In this document: positions 1 to 4,858 of the stretch, piece by piece | Numbering within the stretch: the first letter of the stretch is position 1 | Layout: every line of letters starts with the position of its first letter | Assembly (NCBI GenBank): GCA_017608545.1 | Contig: JAFCFQ010000033.1 | Location: 1-5,095 of the forward strand | Reading direction: 5' to 3' | DNA length: 5,095 bases | Origin: Candidatus Aenigmatarchaeota archaeon | Lineage (GTDB): Archaea > Aenigmatarchaeota > Aenigmatarchaeia > Aenigmatarchaeales > Aenigmatarchaeaceae | Position numbers and translations under genes: made by a program | The notes under the pieces: generated by a model | Database searches by the model: none | What the model saw: the letters and a program-made list of their open reading frames with translations, nothing else | What the model was told of the DNA's origin: nothing

Positions 1-2
1 GT

Positions 3-128
3 AAACCTGGAAAGGATGAATTTTTGCTATCAATGAAAATAACAGGAGCTGGAATAATATTCATAGGAATAATAGGATTTATAATATTTTTATTATATTT
101 TTTAATACAAAACATTCTTGGTGTTTAA
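3..128 (+). CDS. secE: Preprotein translocase subunit SecE/Sss1 (Sec61-gamma type), C-terminal part
   Basis: This is the last 41 residues of a small membrane protein; the 5' end lies outside the window. It begins KPGKDEFLLSMKITGAG and continues as a hydrophobic helix (visible residues about 15-36) ending in the stop at 126-128. A polar KP..DEF stretch, then a K(I/V)TG turn, then one C-terminal membrane helix is the pattern of archaeal and eukaryotic SecE/Sss1. This subunit clamps the two halves of SecY in the protein-conducting channel of the cytoplasmic membrane. The identification is strengthened by the following gene, spt5, whose ATG directly abuts this stop; secE-spt5-rpl11 is a common archaeal order. 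The visible part shows no frameshift or defect. The product is too short for certainty alone, but motif and context together make it very likely. Confidence 0.87.
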   Translation, partial: KPGKDEFLLSMKITGAGIIFIGIIGFIIFLLYFLIQNILGV

Positions 129-581
129 ATGATAAGAACTATAAGAACAACAGTAGGAAGAGAAAATGCTGTTATTGAAACTCTTGTAAACAGAATAAAA
201 AGTAATAATTTGGATATAAAATGTATTTTTCATCCTGGAGAATTAAAGGGTTATATTTTTATAGAAGGCGAGGCAGAAGCAATTAACCAATTAATAAAAG
301 GGGTTCCGCATGTAAAAGGAATGTTAAAGAGAGAAGTTAAAATTAGCGATATTAAAAAATTCTTAGAGGTCAAAAAAATTGAAATTAAAGTTAACAAAGG
401 GGATGTTGTTGAAATAGTTGGTGGACCATTTAAAAATGAAAAAGGGAAAGTTACAAGAGTTGATGAAGCAAAAGAAGAGTTAACCATAGAGCTATTAGAT
501 GCAGCAATTCCTATCCCAATTACAATTCCAATAGAATCTGCTCGAGTTATTGAATCTGCAGAAAAAAGTGAGAAAAAATGA
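129..581 (+). CDS. spt5: Transcription elongation factor Spt5 (archaeal NusG homolog)
   Basis: Spt5 binds the clamp of RNA polymerase, usually with Spt4, and promotes processive elongation. The 150-residue product has the expected archaeal size and order. An NGN domain covers about residues 1-82 (starting MIRTIRTTVGRENAV, with the GYIFIEGE strand at 41-48 and a VPHVKGML segment at 59-66). A KOW domain covers about 88-141 (KGDVVEIVGGPFKNEKGKV at 90-108, then IPIPITIPIESARVI). A short lysine- and glutamate-rich tail follows. The ATG comes immediately after the secE stop, and a GGTG at 120-123 inside the secE end may serve as ribosome binding site five bases upstream. The gene overlaps rpl11 by four bases (ATGA), so the three genes look translationally coupled. 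No Spt4 gene is in the window, and no key element looks missing. Confidence 0.96.
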   Translation: MIRTIRTTVGRENAVIETLVNRIKSNNLDIKCIFHPGELKGYIFIEGEAEAINQLIKGVPHVKGMLKREVKISDIKKFLEVKKIEIKVNKGDVVEIVGGPFKNEKGKVTRVDEAKEELTIELLDAAIPIPITIPIESARVIESAEKSEKK

Positions 582-1075
582 CAGAAATAAAGGTTATAGT
601 TGAAGGTGGAAAAGCAAAGCCAACACCAGCTTTAGCTCAGCAATTATCTGCAGCAAAAATTAACATTCAAGAAGTGATTAATGCAATAAATGAAAAAACA
701 AAAGATCTTAATGGAATGGAAGTTCCTGTTACAGTTAAAATTGATGAAAATAAAAATTATGAAATTTCAGTCGGTACTCCTTCTGTTGCCGCATTAGTTA
801 AAAAGGAATTGAATGTTAAAAAATTGGCTAAAGCTCCTTTCAATGTTTACGAAAAAGAAGAAATTAAAGAAGAGTTTAAAGAGAGTTTAAAATTTGAACA
901 AGTTGTAAAAATTGCAAAAATGAAAATGGGAGATATGAAAACAGATGATTTGAAAAATGTAGTAAAACAGGTTACTGGATTTTGCGTTAGTGCTGGAGTA
1001 TATATTGAGAACAAAAAACCGAAAGAAATTTTAAAGGAGATTGAAGAAGGAAAATGGGATGAAAAAATTCAATAA
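578..1075 (+). CDS. rpl11: Large ribosomal subunit protein uL11 (L11), archaeal type with divergent N-terminus
   Basis: L11 sits at the base of the ribosomal stalk on the GTPase-associated rRNA and takes part in factor binding. The 165 residues fit archaeal L11. The N-terminal domain shows the GGKAKPTPALAQ start, INEKTKDLNGMEVPVTVKI at about 37-55 and the VGTPSVAALVKKEL block at 65-78. The rRNA-binding C-terminal domain shows FEQVVKIAKMK at 106-116, then GFCVSAGVYIENKKPKEI, then EIEEGKWDE. The normally very conserved Pro/Gly stretch of the N-terminal domain (family form PGPPLGPALGPLGIN) is replaced by PTPALAQQLSAAKIN at residues 15-29. The glycine-rich linker between domains is replaced by a charged stretch (about 81-104). 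The start overlaps the spt5 stop by four bases, with AGTGAG at 567-572 as a weak ribosome binding site. The L1, L10 and L12 genes that usually follow are not here; the 3' end overlaps the convergent purP gene. Confidence 0.95.
   Translation: MTEIKVIVEGGKAKPTPALAQQLSAAKINIQEVINAINEKTKDLNGMEVPVTVKIDENKNYEISVGTPSVAALVKKELNVKKLAKAPFNVYEKEEIKEEFKESLKFEQVVKIAKMKMGDMKTDDLKNVVKQVTGFCVSAGVYIENKKPKEILKEIEEGKWDEKIQ
1062..1067 (-). terminator. Possible poly-U terminator for the purine cassette
   Basis: Read on the minus strand, the purP stop TGA (1071-1069) is followed at once by ATTTTTTC, whose six T occupy 1067-1062. This could end the cassette transcript inside the 3' end of rpl11. Together with the T run at 1081-1085 on the other strand it would form a compact two-way terminator. 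A-rich codons of rpl11 could produce the run by chance. Confidence 0.35.
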
Positions 1076-2190
1076 ACCACTTTTTCTAATTCTCCTCTTT
1101 CTATTCCAAGTTTGATTTCTCTAGCGATTCTTCTTCCCATATACATAGGTTCTCCCCATATATACCATCCTTCAGGGGCTCCTGTAGGACTCCATATGTT
1201 TGTACCTGCCACTATTCTGGCAGAAATTTCAAAAACATAAATGTCTAAATCTTTTGTACAAATAGTTTCTGGACAAAAAGCTCCTAACATACCAGGTGAA
1301 AATAGTTTTTGAGAAGCTTCAACAATTTTCTTACCTATTGAATAATAAGGAATCTGTAATTTTTCTCTTGGAATCACTGGCCTGTTTCCTACAACTGTAA
1401 ATGATTCTTCAATACCTAATTTCTTCATTTCTTTTCTAGATAAACCAGCCCTATGTAGCTCATCAATGTTACTTTCCATCCTTTGATCATATCCAAGAAT
1501 TTCTAACCAACCATCATTAATTTTCAATCCCCTTTCAGAGAATGGAGAGAAATGCATATGAGGATATAATCTCGAACCTAATACATATTCTTGTATAACA
1601 AATTTAGTTTTTTTTGGATCAATTTTTCTTTTTTCTATTTCTTTATAAAAATCTTTTTCAGATGCTGCTAAAAAGAAACCTTGACCCCCCTTTGCTCCAT
1701 AAAATTTTGTAATACAAAGCCTATCGATATCTGATGGATACTTGAATTCTTTGGGTATTTTCACACCAGAATTTTCCAACCATTGTTTTTGTTTCTTTCT
1801 ATTACCCTCCCATTCTAGAACTTTTCTATTTCCTTGAACAGGAACAAAAAAATTTTCTTCTAGATTCTTAGATCCAACATATGCCACAAAAGAGCCAGTA
1901 GGTACAACTATTGTATTATGTTCTCTCAAAATTTCCTGGAATTTTTCATTAAGCATATCTTTAGGATCTTCAATAGAAGGTATGTCTGGTGGAAATATAT
2001 CTGGTTTAGCTTCTGTAAAAGCTCTGTAATATGGAACTCTTTCGGTTTGGCAAATACCTAAGGTTCTAAAACCTTCTTGTTTTGCACCATAGGTAATATT
2101 CAATGCTGAGTGTGAACATAAAGTTGCGATAGTAATTTTCTCTTTGTGATATTTTTCTAAAATTTCATTGATTTCATCTTTTTGGATCAT
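1069..2190 (-). CDS. purP: FAICAR synthetase PurP (formate-dependent, ATP-grasp-like)
   Basis: PurP makes FAICAR from AICAR, formate and ATP, the penultimate step to IMP in archaea that do not use the folate-dependent PurH reaction. Motifs of the true PurP group are visible (numbered from the ATG at 2190): SHSAL at 26-30, PTGSFVAYVG at 97-106, GNR at 120-122, the glycine-rich nucleotide loop KFYGAKGGQGFF at 162-173, EYVLGS at 201-206, FEISARIVAGTN at 320-331 and GEPMYMGRRIAREIK at 346-360. The length of 373 residues fits the family. An in-frame TTG at 2202 would add four residues, but the ATG gives MIQKDEINEILEKY, matching the family start and the upstream paralog. That ATG overlaps the purC end by 17 bases, suggesting translational coupling; a GAGGT at 2209-2205 lies 14 bases upstream, rather far. 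The stop overlaps rpl11 by seven bases. The residues expected for catalysis appear intact. Confidence 0.9.
   Translation of the reverse strand: MIQKDEINEILEKYHKEKITIATLCSHSALNITYGAKQEGFRTLGICQTERVPYYRAFTEAKPDIFPPDIPSIEDPKDMLNEKFQEILREHNTIVVPTGSFVAYVGSKNLEENFFVPVQGNRKVLEWEGNRKKQKQWLENSGVKIPKEFKYPSDIDRLCITKFYGAKGGQGFFLAASEKDFYKEIEKRKIDPKKTKFVIQEYVLGSRLYPHMHFSPFSERGLKINDGWLEILGYDQRMESNIDELHRAGLSRKEMKKLGIEESFTVVGNRPVIPREKLQIPYYSIGKKIVEASQKLFSPGMLGAFCPETICTKDLDIYVFEISARIVAGTNIWSPTGAPEGWYIWGEPMYMGRRIAREIKLGIERGELEKVVY
1081..1085 (+). terminator. Possible poly-U terminator for the secE-spt5-rpl11 operon
   Basis: A run of five T lies five bases after the rpl11 stop, followed by pyrimidine-rich sequence up to about 1105. 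Archaeal RNA polymerase commonly terminates at T runs without a hairpin, so this is a plausible end for the plus-strand transcript. It lies inside the 3' end of the convergent purP gene, so T-rich sequence could equally be a by-product of the A-rich coding strand there. Confidence 0.35.
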
Positions 2191-3049
2191 ATTTAAAACC
2201 AAAAACCTCAGCTATTTGATCTGCATTTAAAAGATTCTTTGCTATTATTGTTCTCTTACCATCTTTATAATCAGTTTTTATACAATCTTTATAAACTGTA
2301 CAATTCCCTTTTTCATCTGGTACAAAACCTTTGCATGTTCTGAATACACTAGTGCTAATTTCATCTATCACCATTATTTTCCCATCAGATTTTCTTTTTC
2401 CTACTTCTATTTTTCCATCAATCAAATGTAAATTCCTTCTTGTAAATTCTTCAGAAAGTATATCAGCAACTCTTTTTGTCATTGTTTTTACTTCTTCTAT
2501 TTCTTTAGGTTTCATAATCCCTAATTCTATTAATGTATCGTCACGCATCAAAATATCAGGTTCATTTGGTAAACCTTTTGAATATATTTCTACAAGATTG
2601 TTTAAAGAACTACCTGGTTTTTTATGTGGGTGTCTTCTCCATAAACTTCCATAATAATTTCTTCTAAAAACAACTTCTAAATTATGTAAATTGGCTGAAC
2701 CTTCAAATTCCTCTGCTTCATTTTCTAAAGAAAATAACACCGCTGGTTCTACAATAATTCTCCTTTCATCTAGTCCCTCAATAAAATGAGTTGGAATATC
2801 TTTTTTTCCTAGTAAAGAGAAGAAATATTCTGTAGATTGACGGTCTACTATTCCCTTTCCTGGAATTTCTCCAACTACTGTATCATAACCAGAATCAAAC
2901 ACTACTCTTTCAGTAGGTTTACCCTTGTCTACAATATAACCAGTAGCGCTATCCTTAAAATGCATAACAAACTTACCAACATATCCTATTCCATCTTTCT
3001 CTTCTATTTCAAAAACATCTTTTGTTTTTCCTACATATAGTAGCTTCAT
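2174..3049 (-). CDS. purC: PurC-like SAICAR synthetase, divergent
   Basis: PurC ligates aspartate to CAIR using ATP, giving SAICAR. The 291-residue product has the family order: LLYVGKTKDVF at 3-13 (nucleotide-binding strand, usually YEGKAK.VY), FKDSATG at 31-37, IPGKG at 62-66, IPTHFIE at 85-91, EVVFRRNYYGS at 125-135 (usually VVRN.AAGS), LIDGKIEVG at 209-217 (usually D.KLEFG) and DEIST at 229-233. Deviations are notable. The SPD(S/T).RLWD continuation after DEI is replaced by STSVFRTCKG, and alanines before GS are replaced by tyrosines. There are about 15-20 extra residues between the FKD and IPGKG blocks, and three cysteines (239, 250, 256) lie close together near the C-terminus. The ATG at 3049 is fixed by GGAGGT (3061-3056) six bases upstream. 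The gene lies 12 bases after the PurP paralog and overlaps purP. PurC is the best family call; a related aspartate or amine ligase on another ribotide is possible. Confidence 0.83.
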   Translation of the reverse strand: MKLLYVGKTKDVFEIEEKDGIGYVGKFVMHFKDSATGYIVDKGKPTERVVFDSGYDTVVGEIPGKGIVDRQSTEYFFSLLGKKDIPTHFIEGLDERRIIVEPAVLFSLENEAEEFEGSANLHNLEVVFRRNYYGSLWRRHPHKKPGSSLNNLVEIYSKGLPNEPDILMRDDTLIELGIMKPKEIEEVKTMTKRVADILSEEFTRRNLHLIDGKIEVGKRKSDGKIMVIDEISTSVFRTCKGFVPDEKGNCTVYKDCIKTDYKDGKRTIIAKNLLNADQIAEVFGFKYDPKR

Positions 3050-3055
3050 ATTCTT

Positions 3056-3061
3056 ACCTCC
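3056..3061 (-). promoter_or_regulatory. Strong Shine-Dalgarno of the purC-like gene
   Basis: Minus-strand GGAGGT begins directly after the TAG stop of the upstream paralog (3064-3062) and ends six bases before the purC-like ATG. It fixes that start and shows that purC is translated as an internal gene of a polycistronic message. The first genes at the divergent promoter have no such motif. Confidence 0.85.
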
Positions 3062-4204
3062 CTATGTTACAATCTCTTCTAATCTATTATCCTTAGCAGC
3101 CCTTTGTATTTCCATGACAGTAAGATCTAAAGGATCCTCAATTTTAATACCATGTTTTAAACTTAGATTTCTCATTTCTGGTGAAGTTGGTCCTATAGCA
3201 GGATCTCCAGGTATTCTTGGACTTAAATCAAAAACAACAAATTCCAAAGTTTTTTTATCTATTGGACTATAAGCAACAGCACCTTGAAGACCAAATAAAC
3301 CAATAATTCCTGGCGGGTATTCTTGCTCAGCAACTTTGATAAATTTTTTAGCAGCATCCCATAACAAAGGTTGTTTAGATTCACGTATTGTTAGTCCGTA
3401 ATGACCAATTTCTTCATTTGTTATAGGTTCATCAATTTTAAGTTGTTCTCTTGCTGGAAGATTTAAAAACCCTTGTAGATTAACTTGTCTTCTGTCGCTT
3501 AAACCAACTAAATCTAGATCACCAAATAAGTCTGGTAATGCATATCGATGGAAATTTGCATTAAACCTAGAACCTAATACAAATTCTTCAATTCTCGCTT
3601 TCTTTAATCCTTCATCATTAATTTTACCTTCTTTTTTATACCTTTCAGCTTCTTTGTAGTAGTCTTCAGGAGACCTTGCATAAAAGAAACTTCTTTCTAT
3701 TGGTTTATCAGCTCTCTGAACTTTTACTATAGCAAGTCTATCTATCTCTTCTGGTGATTTAAATTCTTTTGGAACTCGTATGCCAGCTTTTTTTAATAAA
3801 TAATACTGACCCTTTTCATCATGTCTATCTTCACATCTTAAAATAAATCTATTTCCATACAGAGGAACTTCAAATTCATTTTCTATCCCTTCGTAACCAA
3901 CATATACAGAGAACGATCTATTTGGGACGAATATTGTATTTAATCTTCTTAATTCATCTTGAACTTCTTGACTTAACATATCTTTGAACTTCTTGACTTT
4001 AATCACATGGTCGTATAAGTGCCTATGATCTACTGCATATATTTCATCTCTACCCTCCTGAACTATCACAACAGTTCTAGCACCCATAGCTTTTGCAGAC
4101 ATCCCAAGTTCTAAAGCAGAATGAGAACCAAACATACCAATTGTGATATTATCAGTATCATACTTAGAGACTATTTCTTGTACCTCTTCTCTTTGTATAA
4201 CCAT
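3062..4204 (-). CDS. PurP-family paralog (second group), function uncertain
   Basis: This 380-residue protein belongs to the same family as the downstream PurP. Shared blocks include SHSAL at 27-31, NTIFVPNRSFSVYVG at 89-103, GNR at 117-119, VPKEFKSPEEIDRL at 144-157, EEFVLGSRF at 206-214 and PPGIIGLFGLQ at 297-307. Two functional stretches differ. The glycine-rich loop of true PurP is replaced by KVQRADKPIERSFF at 161-174, and the SAR..GGTN motif by FDLSPRIPGDPAIGPTSPE at 325-343. Archaea often carry a second PurP-like protein with such changes. Whether it makes FAICAR, acts as a partner of PurP, or uses another substrate cannot be told here. It is the first gene of the cassette. The ATG has no Shine-Dalgarno and lies about 33 bases downstream of a TTTAAA box, which suits a short-leader message. 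The alignment of its start with that of PurP supports the chosen ATG. Family assignment is secure, the exact reaction is not. Confidence 0.85.
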   Translation of the reverse strand: MVIQREEVQEIVSKYDTDNITIGMFGSHSALELGMSAKAMGARTVVIVQEGRDEIYAVDHRHLYDHVIKVKKFKDMLSQEVQDELRRLNTIFVPNRSFSVYVGYEGIENEFEVPLYGNRFILRCEDRHDEKGQYYLLKKAGIRVPKEFKSPEEIDRLAIVKVQRADKPIERSFFYARSPEDYYKEAERYKKEGKINDEGLKKARIEEFVLGSRFNANFHRYALPDLFGDLDLVGLSDRRQVNLQGFLNLPAREQLKIDEPITNEEIGHYGLTIRESKQPLLWDAAKKFIKVAEQEYPPGIIGLFGLQGAVAYSPIDKKTLEFVVFDLSPRIPGDPAIGPTSPEMRNLSLKHGIKIEDPLDLTVMEIQRAAKDNRLEEIVT

Positions 4205-4234
4205 TTTATCAATAAAATAAAGGTATTGAAAAAA

Positions 4235-4240
4235 TTTAAA
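4235..4240 (-). promoter_or_regulatory. Probable TATA box of the purine cassette
   Basis: TTTAAA is centred about 33 bases upstream of the first ATG of the cassette (4204). Archaeal transcription usually starts about 25 bases downstream of the TATA centre, which would give a leader of roughly 5-10 bases and explain the absent Shine-Dalgarno. On the minus strand the box is preceded by the purine-rich AACTAAG, a possible TFB recognition element. In AT-rich DNA a TTTAAA can occur by chance; position and symmetry with the other box raise confidence. Confidence 0.6.
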
Positions 4241-4245
4241 CTTAG

Positions 4246-4271
4246 TTGTGTAGTTTTCTTACATTACACAA
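4246..4271. promoter_or_regulatory. Inverted repeat between divergent promoters, candidate operator
   Basis: TTGTGTA at 4246-4252 is mirrored by TACACAA at 4265-4271, seven perfect pairs around a 12-base spacer. Its centre (about 4258.5) lies within one base of the midpoint between the two TTTAAA boxes. A dimeric DNA-binding protein bound here would touch the region just upstream of both promoters, so it could control the cassette and the Nudix gene together. A hairpin role is unlikely because the site would lie outside both predicted transcripts. No regulator gene is in the window. Confidence 0.45.
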
Positions 4272-4274
4272 AGA

Positions 4275-4280
4275 TTTAAA
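4275..4280 (+). promoter_or_regulatory. Probable TATA box of the Nudix gene
   Basis: TTTAAA is centred about 32 bases upstream of the Nudix ATG at 4310, preceded by purine-rich CAAAGA that could serve as TFB recognition element. The predicted start site leaves a leader of only about 5-10 bases, in agreement with the lack of a Shine-Dalgarno before the ATG. Confidence 0.6.
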
Positions 4281-4309
4281 CTTAGATAAATCAATAAATT
4301 TTAGATAAT

Positions 4310-4831
4310 ATGTCTCTTGATATGTACAAAGAAAGGAATCCTTTACCTGTTGTATTAATAGCTTTATTTAATAAAAATAAAATTCTTTTAGCAAAAAGAA
4401 AAAGAGAACCTTACAAAGGATTTTATGGTATATTAGGAGGCAGACAAACATTTGGAATGCTAACTAAAGATATTGTTAAAAAAGAGGTTTTAGAAGAAAC
4501 TGGTTTTTCTGTAAAAGAGGACTCAATAGAAACCAGAGGCTTATATAGTGAAATTTTATTAGATAAAAACAATAATCCAAAAGACCACTTTATATTTAGG
4601 GTTTGTAAAGCTGAAATTGATAAGAAAATATCTGACGAAATAGAAGGAACTGATATTGAAAAATTCAAGTGGTTTAATTTGCCTTTATCTGAAGATGTTA
4701 AAAGAAAAATAATACCAACAGACTTAATAATGTTAGAGCATATTTTGTCTAATAAAAAATATGATTTCAAAGAGTTTGTGATGCAAGAAACAGAGAATCC
4801 TAATGAATTAAAAATAGTCTATATAAAGTAA
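4310..4831 (+). CDS. Nudix hydrolase, substrate unknown
   Basis: Nudix enzymes cleave a nucleoside diphosphate linked to another group, such as oxidised NTPs, ADP-ribose or NAD(H). The 173-residue protein shows the fold start PLPVVLIALFNKNKILLAKR at 11-30, a GFYGILGG segment at 37-44, the Nudix box at 44-66 and FKWFNLPLSED further on. Compared with the consensus GX5EX7REUXEEXGU, the box reads G, five residues, M, seven residues, KEVLEETGF. The metal-binding glutamates of the helix (E59, E62, E63) are kept, the first consensus Glu is Met50 and the Arg is Lys58. Activity is therefore plausible. The ATG at 4310 is chosen for its distance from the TATA box; Met5 is an alternative start. It is transcribed away from the purine cassette from an adjoining promoter, which hints at, but does not prove, a nucleotide-metabolism link. 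The substrate cannot be named. Confidence 0.9.
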   Translation: MSLDMYKERNPLPVVLIALFNKNKILLAKRKREPYKGFYGILGGRQTFGMLTKDIVKKEVLEETGFSVKEDSIETRGLYSEILLDKNNNPKDHFIFRVCKAEIDKKISDEIEGTDIEKFKWFNLPLSEDVKRKIIPTDLIMLEHILSNKKYDFKEFVMQETENPNELKIVYIK

Positions 4832-4838
4832 TATAAAC
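4832..4838 (+). promoter_or_regulatory. Possible TATA box of the downstream membrane-protein gene
   Basis: TATAAAC lies just after the Nudix stop, centred about 24 bases before the ATG at 4859. This spacing would give a leaderless transcript, and no Shine-Dalgarno is seen before that ATG. The sequence is very AT-rich, so the box could be fortuitous and the gene could be co-transcribed with the Nudix gene. Confidence 0.4.
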
Positions 4839-4858
4839 TTTAATTACGTATTAGTTTT

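Larger units (their letters stand above)
4234..4285. repeat. 12-bp direct repeat spanning both divergent TATA boxes
   Basis: The sequence ATTTAAACTTAG occurs at 4234-4245 and again, identically and in the same orientation, at 4274-4285, exactly 40 bases apart. Each copy contains one TTTAAA box. Because the promoters point away from each other, identity of core boxes alone would explain only the palindromic TTTAAA; the shared CTTAG lies upstream of the box for the minus gene but downstream for the plus gene. It could be a recognition site for a regulator, or the trace of a small duplication. Confidence 0.6.

Noticed and set aside
251..487. Open frame on the minus strand inside spt5
   Set aside because: It is fully antisense to a well-supported spt5. 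Its Ser/Phe/Ile-rich product is what results from reading Lys/Glu-rich AT-rich codons backwards; no start signal was seen.
2200..2202. TTG as start of purP
   Set aside because: It adds only four residues (MVLN) and lies two bases from the GAGGT, too close for it to act as ribosome binding site. The ATG at 2190 gives the family N-terminus and aligns with the paralog.
2331..3040. Two plus-strand open frames (2331-2654 and 2837-3040) opposite purC
   Set aside because: Both lie within the purC-like gene, whose motifs match its family across the whole length. Their products are low-complexity and hydrophobic in the manner of antisense shadows.
4246..4271. Inverted repeat as an RNA hairpin, riboswitch or terminator
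   Set aside because: It lies upstream of both predicted TATA boxes and so would not be transcribed in either direction from these promoters; the stem is only seven pairs with a 12-base loop and no T run that suits termination.
4423..4770. Minus-strand open frame opposite the Nudix gene
   Set aside because: It covers the Nudix box region in antisense, and has no recognisable motif or promoter of its own.
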